A DNA stretch of 64,000 bases, from contig JAUKTV010000003.1 in the NCBI GenBank assembly GCA_030549205.1, forward strand, positions 1,426,001 through 1,490,000, given 5' to 3'. This DNA comes from Apiosordaria backusii (Eukaryota > Ascomycota > Sordariomycetes > Sordariales > Lasiosphaeriaceae). A model generated the notes under the pieces. It ran no database searches and was not told the origin of the DNA. It saw only the letters and a list, made by a program, of their open reading frames with translations. Positions 1-12,239 of this stretch are shown here, in pieces. The position numbers and the translations under genes are program-made. Every line of letters begins with the position of its first letter. Within the stretch, counting starts at the first letter, position 1.

Positions 1-351
1 CTAAAAAGACCCTTTCTTGGCACTCTCAAACACCCAGATCTGATTCGGTCTGCATCTCTTCATTCAATCGATTGTGTGTTCTGCCGGCCCACGGCGATGG
101 CTACCTGTACGGATCCGCCCAACCAAGCGAACGATCCTCCCTAAGACCCCCTTTTTCCCTTTTCTTAGATCATGCAAACGACCGCCCAGGTAAACAGGTC
201 CCTAAGGTATGCTGCATGGGGTGGGTATCTTCAACATCCCATTACTCCAGCTGTTCCCTGCGATAAATGTGTAAACGTACAAAACAAACCCCGTTTTGAT
301 GACCCCTTCATTTCTATTTGCAACTCAATTCCCAATTGATCATCATTTCGT

Positions 352-1299
352 TCAGGTCCGACAAGCATAAGCCGTTGCCGTCCCCACCAGCAGCGTCGCC
401 GTCGTCGTAAACACCACCGGCGGACCATGCCCCGCCAGCGCTGTGCTGACCACCAAACTAGTACACCCGCTGCAGTTCACCGATATTGTCGTCGTGGTAT
501 ACCTCGAGTACTTGGTCGAGGTCTTCCCTGCCGATTGTGGCGGCTGGAGAACCAAGGTTGTCTGGCAAATATCAGGCTGTAGGTTGCCGCCGACTCCATG
601 ACCATACCTTGGGCTTCGAAGGTCGACCGCTGGTTTTGGGAAGGGCGTGATTTGAGCAGCAGCCGGAATGGGGACCTGATCCTGACCACCGCCAATGCTG
701 TAGCTGTTCGGCGTCTGGATAGCGGGCACATTGTCTGCTGTTCGCTTCGCGAAAAGTGCTGTTGGCTTGCAAATGGTGCTCCAGTACGTACTGGCCGTGT
801 TGACTCTCTCAGTCTTGTTGATCACCATGTTCGGGCACGAGGAATAATCCCTCCAGATGATGATATTCTCACAACCGTTGCAGTTCACTTCCTTGAACAG
901 TGTCGTGGTGGTCGGGTAGAGCGTTTGCGTCCCTGACCAGGAACAAGGGTAGACCCAGGCTTCATACGAGGTGGTTGTGCATCCCTTTTGCGGGATGACT
1001 TTGATGGGGGGCTCGATATCGATTGCTCGTCTCGTTGGTACTGGCGCGGGCGCTGGCTCCAAGGGGACGCTTGTTAATATGGGTTTGGTCGGTCTGACTG
1101 GTGGTGTTGTCCAGGTGGGTAAGGCGCGAGTCACTTCGGATACCAACACCAACTCGTCATCGCCGGCAAGGGCTCCGGGGGCGCGAGCCTCGACATCTCG
1201 ATTCCTGGGTGCGTTCGGCGGGGAAACAGGTGAACCAAGTACAAGTGCGAAAAGGACAGACAACGAGAGAAGATGAAGAAGCCTGGGGAGGGCGGCCAT
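352..1299 (-). CDS. Secreted cysteine-containing hypothetical protein (315 aa)
   Basis: Single-exon minus-strand gene. The start chosen is the internal ATG at 1299, because it opens directly onto a good signal peptide (hydrophobic core about residues 5-22, likely cleavage before SPVSPP); the in-frame ATG 19 codons upstream would bury that signal. After a Pro-rich stretch (about 55-115) come two similar modules, each made of Thr-rich beta-like sequence, a CxGC pair (NCNGCENII and NCSGCTSLV) and further cysteines. The C-terminus ends YACRT. Secretion and a cell-wall or extracellular role are inferred from the signal peptide and composition; no enzyme motif is seen. Its C-terminal module resembles that of the gene at 4175-5467, so the two look like relatives about 3 kb apart. 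Family name unknown. Confidence 0.7.
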   Translation of the reverse strand: MAALPRLLHLLSLSVLFALVLGSPVSPPNAPRNRDVEARAPGALAGDDELVLVSEVTRALPTWTTPPVRPTKPILTSVPLEPAPAPVPTRRAIDIEPPIKVIPQKGCTTTSYEAWVYPCSWSGTQTLYPTTTTLFKEVNCNGCENIIIWRDYSSCPNMVINKTERVNTASTYWSTICKPTALFAKRTADNVPAIQTPNSYSIGGGQDQVPIPAAAQITPFPKPAVDLRSPRYGHGVGGNLQPDICQTTLVLQPPQSAGKTSTKYSRYTTTTISVNCSGCTSLVVSTALAGHGPPVVFTTTATLLVGTATAYACRT

Positions 1300-4174
1300 T
1301 GTTGCGCCGGAGAGAGAACAAAACGAAAAAGGACGCTGCGCAAGACGTTGCGTCACAGGAGTGATGTTGACTCTGTCCCCGAAGCCGAATATGCAGATGA
1401 GCCGCTTCCGGTCCAGGCCATGGACATCAAGAACTCAACAACGTTGCCCAGAGCTTTATATGACCCCGATGCACCGCTCCAAACGTAACTCGGACATGTG
1501 TTTCCGGGTCAGCAGACTGGGTGTCGGGCAACTAGATGGCAGGGAGGCGGCGGATGTCAGCATGGGGTCTGGACCGTTTGCAAAAACCGGTCCTTGGGAG
1601 TGTTGCAATCGCCTATGCAATGCATCTCAGTTTGACCGCAATATTGCGCCGCTATGTGACGTCGTTCCTGTTGGTGTCGGCTTGTGGGAGTCGGGTTTCT
1701 GATGAAGACCCCGGATGGCGGATCACGGGCACGGACTGAAAAAGGGAGATCCACGGTCAACTCTCCCAGCTGAAAAGGGAGAAAAGTCTTATCCGAGTCT
1801 GGCCGAGGGTGGCTTCAGAGGAGTGACCTGAAGAGGGCAATATGAGTAGATGAATGGGAATGGCCAAGCCAGCAATTTTTGGAAACAAAAGCAGGGGGGT
1901 TGTATTCGGGGCCGAGACCACGAGTGTGCTATATTGCCATGCTATCTTTTCGTTCGGTGTATCTCCCCGTGAGCATGGTGGCCAGGCCTAGCACACTTTG
2001 GGACTCGGTACCTCAAGAAGGGTTGCGCTGGCCCGTTGTTCCCGGATAGCGGAGAGCATGTCTCCTTGGCCTCCCAGCGGCCTTTCCATGATCCATCAGT
2101 GGGGGGTGGCCGCCCACATGGAGAAAAAGAGCGAACAAGGCTGGGCAAACTAAGAGCCAGACAACCACTCAGGTGGTGTTCTGCGCAGCCATTGGGTGGA
2201 TAAATGAGAAAAGTTCGAATCCCGTCCGGGAGATGCCACATTCTACCCACGGTTAATAAACGAGATATTGGAACTTAGCTGCTTGCCCACGTCCATAATC
2301 ATGGCTCTCATATTGCCACCAGCACCCAGAGAACGGGAATAGAACTAATTTTGCTTTTCTAAGCTTGACGTCGCAACGGGGCAATTGGCTGAGGATAACA
2401 AATATAAAAGATATGAGAGGCCAGATATTTGACATCGAAAATAAACATTCAGGGTCTCAAGGTCTCGAAGAACAAAAGAGCGGGGCGCAAGTACTCCAGC
2501 ATTTTTTGACGTTTGTGCCATCTACATGTAGGCAGGGCCAAGCCAGATGGGTGATCTCTACCAGAAAAGAGTAGCGGAAGAGCATCCGCTGCCTAGATCT
2601 GGGGAAATATTGTTGTACTGAACCACATTGAGGCTATCACTGTTTCTCGGCGTGCAAAAGATTCAGGTTTGTGAGGACGAGAAGCGATGGTGGGAGGGTT
2701 GAAAAAAGACGGAAAACTGCCCGAGCTGGACGATGTTGCAGTGTCTGCCAAGACGGGAGTCGATTGCGGGGACAGAACCCCAGCAAGAGCCAAAAATAGA
2801 AGGGCAAGTGCCCACTGTGTCCACTGTTCTTCTCTTTCTGGTGGCCGCTAGCATAGATTCACGATGAGAAAAAACTGTCACCATTCGGGTCAAGGGAGAG
2901 ATAGAAATCCTTCAGACCTCTAGGTCAATGCAAAGCTTTGGAGATGCCGGAGATGTAATCCGGAATACCACCACCGCGGACACCGCGCTGAACTGGTAGG
3001 TGACCTGTCAACCGAGTGCCAAATATCTCATGTCCATCGAACTTTCAGGTCTGGTTGCCTGTCAGAAACTATGGGATGGTATTCTGGTTCAGCCGCCAAC
3101 GGAATTCTCCTTTTGAACAAACCTACATAAACCGAACGGGCTACCGTCACCTTCCTCTCCTGTCAACGGGCCTTAACCATATTTCACTTCCACCACAATC
3201 CACAGCCTCCGGTGACGTGCGTGCATTGTGGGTGCGATCATCAACACTCTTCCTTGAACTCAAGCAGCAAGCCGCCTCAGTTGCATGACGGGACGCGGAA
3301 TATGCCATGCCGCTCCCCCCCGTGCCTCTGCATTGCACCGCATCGCACATCGCCATGGCATGCATCGACAGCCCGTCATTCCGGACTGCTTACACGTATG
3401 TACTGTAGACCCACAGACAGACACCGACAAACCTGGACATGGATCAGGGTCAAGGACCCCGAAAGGGCAATACCACTTATACATTCGGCACGATGAGAAA
3501 ATATGTCTCATAGCCATGGACTTTCAAGTAGACGACAACATGCGTAACCAAAAAAATAACACCCGACCAAGTCTCCATCCACTTCCAGCTCTATGCTCTC
3601 AATTGCCGTGGGTGTGCTGAACGCATCATGCCAACATCGAGGCAGAAACCACGGCACGTGTGGCCACCTACAAACATGTCAACCCGACGCACCATACATA
3701 CGTAACCCTTGACATCTCGGGTTATACATAGAAACACCTATCGATAGTCCTTGGATAAGATAAAGGGTGCACCTGCGGATTTACATCCCGTCAAATCCTT
3801 GAGACCCAACATTTGCCATACACCTCCTCCCTCTTGATCCATCCTTCTCATGTTTCCAGGTCATCAAGTCCCCCCCACCGACAAGCCCTCAAAATCACAC
3901 AGTGGTACCAAATACAACACTCTTCAAGATCCTTTATTCCGTCTTACTATTCACCACTGTCACTATCATGGCACCATTGCCTTCACAGTTGACCGTACCA
4001 TAAACCAAGGAAGCAACAGCACCTTACCTACCATCTCCAACACATTGTAACATTTTCCATAGAAAAGCCTGCTTGACAATATCACGATCTTGGAATTAAA
4101 CTTGACACTGAAGATCTTCTACAAATTCCACCCTCGACAACACCTCCCTTTCCCACTTCTTCACTCCCTCACCA
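1300..4174. other. Intergenic region, no gene supported
   Basis: About 2.9 kb between the two secreted-protein genes. Reading frames on both strands are short, lack codon coherence and have no recognisable motif. No tRNA, rRNA or transposon signature was seen. It presumably holds the promoter of the minus gene ending at 352 and the 3' region of the gene ending at 4175. Confidence 0.5.
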
Positions 4175-5467
4175 TCACCCCCCAACCCCAACCCCCGTAG
4201 TCAAACAAGCAAACCCCGTCTCCGTCACCACCTCCTCCAACGTGACCGTCGTCCTAGCCGCAATCACAACCTCCGGCCCACCCACATGCACAACTTTAAT
4301 ATTCGGGCACTCACACCCAATCACTCTCGTCGCCCTCGCCGTCTCGGCATACACCGTCGCAGTCTGAAAATCTGTAATCTTTTTAAAGATCGACTCCGTC
4401 TGCGTGCATCCAGCCGGGGGATCGGCGGAGCGGAACCACGAAATACTTGGAAACGGCTCGTAGCCGCTCCATGTTGGGCGGGGTGTTGTTGGGCGGGAGG
4501 GCTCAGGTTCGAGTACTGGAACTACAATCGTAACCTCGGGGGTAGGTGTAGTGGGTTGAACGAGTTCAACCGTTGAAGCTGGCGGTTGATCATCATCGAC
4601 GGCTAGTGGAAGATACGTGACGACCTCTGTTTTGACGATGGTTGTCCTAATTCTTGTTTTTATCTTGGCGGCTTCCAGTGTTATTCCTGGGGCGCCGTTG
4701 CGGGGAAAAGATAGGATTGGGCCCGTGACGGTGATTAAGGTGGGTATAGGGAGGTGGTGGTAGATGGTGATGACTGTGCAACGCGGTTTGGTATCGCCAT
4801 CCTCGCCCTTAGCTGTCGAGTAGGGACACTCAACTGTCTCCGCGAGGGGTGTTGTGAGGTGGGATCCGTAGATCGACTAAGTGACCGTAAGCGCGAGCGT
4901 AGATGGTGATGCTGTGATTGTCGAAGGAGTAATCGAGATTGTAGTCGGCAGTACTGACGTGATCAAGGTGGTGGCTGTGACAATAGATGCACTGGATTCA
5001 GCGGGCGAGGCACTGGGAAGGCTAGTGACTGGGTTCTCCGAGACCAGGCTGCTGCTTGGTGTTGCCAAGGATGATGTAGGTTCCGCTTGGGTGGGAGTCG
5101 CAGACGGGCTTTGAAGTATTGATATGGAGCTGAGTATACTCGAGCTGAGAGACGGCGCTGCGGTTGGCCACCACAGGTCGTCGTCCTCCAGATGCTCGCA
5201 AATCTCAGGGTACTTATTTGCATACGGCCCAGCACACAGCTCTCGAAGCTTCTCCAGTACCTTTGGGATATCTTCTTCTGCCGCTGCCAGCACATCAATT
5301 CGGTTGGAGTTGACCGTTACAACGGTCCTAATCGGATTCGAGGTCCATGAAGCGAGTTTATGGATGTCAGGCCCCGTGGTGAGCAGGAAAGGTGTTGATA
5401 ACGGACTACTGACAGCGACAGAGGCAGCCGCCAGAGTCGCGGCTACCAATAGAGTCGCCGTGATCAT
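4175..5467 (-). CDS. Secreted Thr/Ser-rich protein with in-frame TAG or short intron (404 aa if spliced)
   Basis: Minus-strand gene. The start at 5467 gives a signal peptide (MITATLLVAATLAAASVAVS); the in-frame upstream ATG at 5623 would hide it. Residues 50-95 form a short acidic, Cys-containing domain, followed by a Ser/Thr/Pro linker. An in-frame TAG lies at 4879-4877. Reading straight on, the same frame stays open for another 233 codons to a TGA at 4177-4175 and contains a C-terminal module (IGCECPNIK, then ETGFAC) like the end of the protein at 352-1299. A 78-nt intron at 4954-4877 (GTACTG...CTTAC...TTAG) would remove the TAG without changing frame (exons 5467-4955 and 4876-4175). The alternatives are a nonsense mutation or a shorter protein. 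Function unknown; extracellular by inference. Confidence 0.6.
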
Positions 5468-5941
5468 GGAGGCTTCATGAGCAGCAAGGCCGTTCCAGGA
5501 CAAGAAAGATATCGGGGGATCAGCACACGCATTACAGGACAGGGTGTCGTTCTGGACACTCGCCTGGAGAACCCCGTATTTACTCGTATGGTGTGGCTCC
5601 CACCCGCAAATCACATTCGTCACGCCGAAGGTCAGAAGGCTGGCGTAGACACGAGTTTCTTATCGAGGCGTGGCAGGCAGAAGTCTGATGCGCTCATCTT
5701 CGATGCGGCTGTGGATAACCAACTGTCTCAGAATATTATCCCTGGGAGATCGTATCAGTAACTGCATGCGCCAAGGTCGGATCGCCAAGAACCTTACATG
5801 AGGTCGTGGTGGAAAAGTGGCTGATGATCCGGAACCCTCACCACATGGTGGCGTTGACCCTTACGGCCTTTTGAAAGTGATGCGGGACATCATTCAAAGT
5901 ATTGATCATCGCAAAGACAAGTCTGAGATGGCCGAGCTCAG
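5468..5941. other. Intergenic region between two minus-strand genes
   Basis: This 474-bp stretch holds the upstream region of the secreted-protein gene and the 3' region of the Zn2Cys6 gene. No further gene or repeat was recognised. Confidence 0.5.
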
Positions 5942-8789
5942 TCAGGTACCTATGAAAAAGTCGGCGTTGTGAAAGTTGAAGATGGAATCAAACCCTTGGT
6001 CACAAAACTGATCATAGAAGTCAATAACAGTCCGTTCTGTGGTGGGGGAAGCGCCACTTACCGACTCTTCGCTATAGCCATGGCTACGATCCGGCTTTGA
6101 GTCTTCGTATGGACTCCTCCTGGGACCGTATCCGCCATTTAAGGCAGCCCCTATCATGGAAAGAGGTAGCTTTCCGCCAGCAGCCTCTTGCAGCAAGTGC
6201 CAACATTGGCCAAGCTCGTCCGCAATGGAAGCAAGGACTTGCTCTTCTGTCTCAGCATCCGAAGCACCACTCTGGAGAGCTTGGATCTGACTCCAAAGCG
6301 CAGAATACATGAGATAACCCTTAATGTTTGTCTCTCCCATCCGAATACGGCGCACCGTCCACCCGATCGAGTACTTGACAGCATCAAGCAAGTCCTGGCG
6401 CGGGGCAGCGCCACTCCCGATACTAAGGGGACTCGTCGTACTCAAATCACTGTTGGTGCCAAGTCCAGTTCTCTCGAGCACATGATCAAGGTTCATGCTT
6501 TGGCGGAATGATCGATCCTCCTGCACTTGCCACAACAATTCCAAACAAATGGTTAAGACCGCCAGCGTGGGTACGGACCGGAACGCCCCATACCCACAGG
6601 TTGACAGCCTCGTGAAGTCATCGGTTTCCCTAGCGGTCCCGGAGTCACCGGCTGGCGATCCTGTAGCGAAAGCTCGGTACAGCTTCAGAGAAGTCTCTAC
6701 ACACATTTTGCGAGCAAAGTAGTAGGCAGGGTTGTGCTGCGCTGACCACAGCCATGGGTGGTTCAAGGCCAAAAAGAAACGATGCACCATATGTTCTGCC
6801 AGGCGAAGCTGAAACAAAGAGAGCCGCCTCGGCAGAATTCCAGCAGGATCGTACGATTGCTGAAGAGTGGCAGAGAGGGCTCGACAGGCGGTGGTGAGGT
6901 CCGTATTCCATTTCAGAGTCTCCTCGTAGGTGGCTGGAGCTTTGAAGTGGTTAACATACTGTGCAATTGCCAATCTGATTGGGAATGACCGCAGGAGAGC
7001 GAGCTGGACTGAAGTTTGCGTATAAGTCCCCGGAGACCGAGGTTTTGGTGGAGGTTTGTCGCTTTCGTACAGCTGGTCATCGTCGTAATTACTCGGCGGC
7101 CGAGTGTCAAAGTCGGAGATGGATATCAGAGGCGGGCCACCAGAGTCTAAACTCGACTGTAGCGTCATTTCCAACACGGTCGCCCACAGCCGTCTCCTCA
7201 TCTCTGCCCGAAACACAGACATGACAGGAAGGCTGTCCGGATCACGGTGGAGACCCATGTACATTGCCGTCCGCAACAGGGGTCCGGCACTGATCCAGGT
7301 CAGGTCGCACTCGACACCGCATGTTTCTCTGGCAATATGCATCAGACACATGGTCTGAAGGCCGGCCATGTTCAACCGGGCCTTCTCACAGGGCGAGGCA
7401 AGCCAGGCTTGTGCCTCGTATATCCACTGAGCCGCAGACTGTCGAAGAGCAGCAACATCATCCTGAAAGCACGTGCCAATGGCCATGCACAACTGAAACT
7501 GGGCGATAAACGCCGGGCTTGCCGTCGTGCGGTTCTCCCAGAAGTTGTTGTACTCTCGCCAGAAACTGGGTTGGTGCAGGATTCGGTACACGCTCTCAAA
7601 CGTCCGAAAGTATGCCTCCACCAACCGACGGGCTACGCTCTCGTGGGGAATATCACTGCCCAGCTGAAACCCCATGTGAGTAGGGACCTTTTGAGATTTT
7701 ATGACCTTACAAAGGTCCTTGCACTTCTTTAAGAGAAAGTAGATCTCCGAGTCTCTGTCTGATTCGATTCTCTTTGCAAGATTGATGATCAGGGGGAACT
7801 GCAGCAAAGAATTAGACCAATCAGTCAAGTCAACCAACAACCAAACACAAGTTCCACCACATTTTGGGCCTGTTCACGTCATCGAACCTAGAGTGGAGAC
7901 GGGAAGTCCCAGAAACCAGAACAAATAAAGAAATAAAGAAACAACTCACAAACTTATCCCCATTTGCTAGACAGCTTTTGGAACCAGAGCCCCGGGGACA
8001 ATGGAGAGGCACATGGGGATTTTGGGGACCTTGATGACCACGTTCTGGGTACCTTAGAGCTTCAGCAAGTTGTTGTTCTAGCTGCTGGACCCGCTCGGCG
8101 AGCGCAGCCGTACTGTTCCCGGATGTAGGCCCCGAGTTACTGGGTGTCAGCTCAAGGTGCCGTATCACCGGGCTTGGGCCAGACAAGGGCTCTGATGTCC
8201 GGGCAGTAGTTGTGGTTGTGGTCGAGGTGACAGTTGCGGCAGAGCTGCTCCTAGGGCCCCGGTATGATGCAGGATGCGTGGGAGGGCTGATGGTAGCAAT
8301 TGTGGCCGCGGTGGTGGTGGAGGCACTGGAAGTTGTGGGAGCGGTACTTGTGGCGATTGTTGCGGTGTTGGCAGCGGCACTGGTCGCCGCAGGCCCAGTC
8401 GCAGGCGCAGGAGCTAGCGACACTTCTCTGAATGTGTAACCGGAGCCGGCGGCCAACCGTTCTTCGGCAGTTGGCGAATTATCGGACTGGGCCGCAGTTG
8501 GTGCCGGGGAAAGCCTCCAGAGCCGGGGCTTTGGGCGGCGGGCCTCCTCATACGTGCAATTGACAATTTTGGACTTGAGGCAGCTGGCGCAGGGCTCGTT
8601 GCGGTCGCAGCGAATCTTGCGGGTTCTGCACTGGATGCACGACAGGGCCGGGCGGTTGCGCCGTCTGGGCTCGGTGAGCTTCCCGTTCCCGCCAGCGATG
8701 GCACCAGCCGTAGGCGTGGATGGCGCAGGTCCAGGCGTTGTTGCAGCTTCCCGGTCTCTGTCCGTGTCCACGTCCATGTCCATGTCCAT
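5942..8789 (-). CDS. Zn2Cys6 (Gal4-type) fungal transcription factor
   Basis: Two exons: 8789-7950 and 7798-5942, with a 151-nt intron (GTGAGT...CTGCAG, phase 0), giving 898 aa. An in-frame ATG 12 codons upstream (8825) is an alternative start. Residues 51-78 hold a complete zinc cluster (C-x2-C-x6-C-x5-C-x2-C-x7-C, from CIQCRTRKIRC) preceded by basic RRRNRP. A long Ala/Thr/Ser-rich, low-complexity linker follows, with a short Leu/Gln heptad-like stretch near residue 240. The second exon carries the fungal middle homology domain: RILHQPSFWREY, then a region with MYMGLHRDP and RRRLWATVLEM, and the DFDTRPPSNYDDD signature. This is a nuclear DNA-binding regulator; target genes cannot be read from sequence. 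The only neighbours within several kb are the secreted-protein genes, which is suggestive at most. Confidence 0.9.
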
Positions 8790-11700
8790 CCTGTCTGGTC
8801 GCAAGCAGCCAGCCAAAAAGTGCACTGGACGCGAATGCTCGGCGCGGAGCCCGCAGAAATGCGCGGAGGTGAGAGGTGAGATGTCAGAAAGATGTTAGGA
8901 TGTCGGGGTATCGGGGCGGTCGTCGGCGTTGGTGCCCTGTCCTGTCGGGGGTGAGGAAGAATGGGAACCGAGCGGGCGGTTTGCCGAGGGAATGACACCA
9001 AAGCCAAAGAACGGAAAAATGATTGATACTGAAGATTGACTTAGGTTGGGTGGACAAGGCAAGACAGCAACAGGACAGGACAGGACAGAACAGAAACAAG
9101 CTCAAGCAGCAAGCAACAAGCTCGCCGCCCCGAGAAACTCCAATGAGCCTCAGGGAGACAGTGGGAGACTCACGGGCATGCGACTGGCAGGTCCGAGGTT
9201 TTTCGTCGCAAAGAGCTTGGCTTGGCTGCACTCCCACGCCCACGAGGATGGACTGCGTCAGATCGGCATCTCGGACAGAATGCGGGGGGCTGGAGCTAAT
9301 CACCGATACTTGCCTTTTATGGGCTAACGTCGGGCACGAAATTCCGGGTATTGGAGGGGGAAAGGCGCCATTCTCTTGCTCTCTTTCTTTCATGGAAGGT
9401 ACGGATACTCCGTGCGATTTACCCAGCTTCTCCGGAGAAGCCAGCCCTGCCGTTGGAATGCTTCCAGGTTGATGCGGCCCAGCAGCAGCTCTCCTGCACG
9501 GGAGTTGCACCCTGACGACACCCTGAGGTACCCTGGATGTCAGCGGGAACACATTCTGTCCGCCTGCCCTTTGCCCTGAATTGGTTGTGTACGAAGAGAC
9601 GCTTCTTTTGCTTGTGATTGGAGACCGAGAGCTTGTCCCTTTCCCGAGCATACGGAAACACCCGCCATCGTGCCCCCCAAACCGGTAAAACGGGGGGTTC
9701 GTCCACTGCCAAGAGTCCCTTGAATTCCTTAATTCCTCCAAATCCCCAGTTTCCAGTGGGGCCATTTATCTCCGTTGCCGACCGGTTGGGTAGCACGGGA
9801 ACAGGGGATCCGAGCCGAAGCCTTTGAATCGGCTCGACGGCTGTGAGTGAGTTGTGAGATGTGATACGGAGTATTTCGTTGTGACATGTTATGATCTCTT
9901 GGTGATCGCCGAAACTTTTCAAGATTCTTTCCGATAGGTGACCTGTGCTGACAACCTGGCACTGAGATAATACCAGCACCGCCAAACCGCCGACATGCAT
10001 GTTTATCTGCCTCCCACCTCAAAATGGGTAGTCTTATTCCTGCTTGCCTGCCCAATGACTAGCCAACCTGGAATATTCGGGCGAAATACATTTCATTCCT
10101 TCCGATCCATGAGTTGAAGAGTTTTCCGCCCTGCTCACATCAGCAACAAGGCAGCCACTGATCATGGCCATCCACCCATCCATTCAACACACCGCCATCA
10201 GGGAACTCAACGGTGTTGCATCTTGTGCATCGGTATGCAAATAGACGTACAAAACAGGCACGGCATCACCATCGACCACACTACCACCAGTGCCAGTCAT
10301 CATGCTTGATAATCCTCACCCGTCCCCCTACTCAGATTCGAACTATATTACAACCCAACAGATGCTATGCAGTCTTTTTATTCTTGCATACCACAGCACA
10401 TTGTTGATATCCGTTGGCAGCGAAGTGTGGGAATTCCGGCATCGCACCCCCAGCACTTCCCCACCTGTCACGTCCTGGACATCCGGAGTTTGTACTCTCC
10501 ATAGTTACAACACCACAACCCGGCCGGAATTGGCTGGGTGTCTACTTCTCGTCCAACAGCGTACTCGTTCGTTTCATCATGCCATGCCTCAGCTAGAAAA
10601 TAGCTTCAGCCCCTACCTACCTCCCTCCCTTTACTACAGACCAGCAAATAGAAACTGATACGAACATCTCAAACCAACAACCCCGTATACGCTGTACAAC
10701 CACCACCACCGGCCTGGAGTGGACCAGTGTTTGTTTCACACAGCTGCCATCCTGCGAGGCTACCGGCACCATCGGACTTTGCAGTGGGGAAATCTCATCT
10801 CACCAAAACATAAAAACCACCACAAAAACGTACCGAAGTATATCTATAATAACGGCACCTACGGACGGGACGCGCGGGAGTTTTGTCCCATGTGGCACTG
10901 TACTTTCCCAACCAGTCGGCACGCCCGCTTTTTCCAACTCCTTCATTCATTCAGCCACAAAAAAAAACCGAATCTTACTGCGGTAAGTATATGCCATGCC
11001 ATCCATGTTATCTCCGCGCCGGCCGGTAAACTCAGCTCAGTCCCAAGCAGGACTGTACTCAACCAATGAAAGGTAAAATGATTCGGAGTTCATGGAATTA
11101 GCTACCTACCTTAGATAATAGCACACAACAACCAGCCGGCCGGCCGGCCGGACACGGATATCTTGCAGCCCCCCCTTTTAATCCGGTGGATCCGCCTTCG
11201 GGTCTTATGGCATTTTTGTCGGTGCTTGGTTGCTTCCCTACCTAGTAAGAAAATGTAAGAAAGGGGGCCAGGACATGACAAGAACCAAGTTAAGCTTTTT
11301 GCCTAGATGATCCGACGTGCTTGTTTTGGTGTTTAAGTAAAGTCTTCTTGTCATGTTGAGTTCTGCGCTTTTTGAGAGAGGTCAAAGGTATTCAAGGAGA
11401 TATGTGTATAAAGTGTGGGAAAATCACCTTGAGCTCATAATTCGACGGTTGGATGGGCTCGTTATTCTGCGTTGTTTATGTGTGAGTCCTCTGGTATCTA
11501 TTTTGTCATCTCAATGTTGGGGTATGTGTTCTTTGAGGGCTGGTTCTAATGCAGGGACATGCATGTAGGCTGCTATCTTGATCTGTCAAGAGCATTAGAT
11601 AGAGCTGCCACCTCAAATAGTTCAACCCGTCAGCAATCATCCTGAAATACACTTGAGAGGAGAAATACTGGTATGTGTTTGTATTGAGCCTCTAGTAACA

Positions 11701-12239
11701 GTAAGAAACTTGTTGATGGGCTATGCATCAAATATGGACTGGCAAATTGCTCAAGCTAGGTTCATCAAATGCTTGCCTTTTATATGCCCCCATCTCCCTT
11801 TGGTATCTGGTGTTTTTCGAGTTTGGCGTTGCGTTCGGCCTTGCTTCCTGACACACTTCAAGCACTGGCAAAACTCCATGCTCGATTAAACAACCTGTAC
11901 GCAATTATGGTAGACCAATGTACAAACAACGACAAAAAAAGACCTGTATTCCCGACACCGAGATGAAGCAAGCATTGCCCTTCTGTGATCATTATACACG
12001 TGTTGGCCGGAGGTATCCGGGAGACTCTAACCAGTTGACCGTGACGACCCGTGGATAAGTATTCGTCCACTACCGTGCTCCTGACGGCGACCTAAGCTGC
12101 CGTAAATGCCAGCTCCAGAGTGCCCCTTTTCCCTCCCCGCCCAATGTTTCGTATCCTTCTTCTATAAGCTGCGCCTGCCCGATTCTGTTTTTTTTTTCAT
12201 CCCAATATCATTTTACCGCCACTGACCGCGTTCACCGAC
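8790..12239. other. Long intergenic region; transcription-factor promoter or leader
   Basis: About 3.4 kb lies between the Zn2Cys6 gene start and the 3' end of the PDH E2 gene. Several open frames occur (the longest, about 290 codons, runs antisense from 9765 to 8884) but they lack conserved motifs and look like chance frames in a long regulatory or 5' leader region. A GCCGGCCGG repeat palindrome is at 11135-11151. No RNA gene was recognised. Confidence 0.45.

Noticed and set aside
2150..2245. tRNA-like GTTCGAATCCCG box
   Set aside because: The flanking bases do not form a T stem or acceptor stem, and no anticodon arm could be drawn.
8884..9765. 293-codon minus-strand frame upstream of the Zn2Cys6 gene
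   Set aside because: No conserved motif, odd composition (Cys/Leu-rich stretch translated from T-rich DNA), and it lies in the long promoter or leader region.
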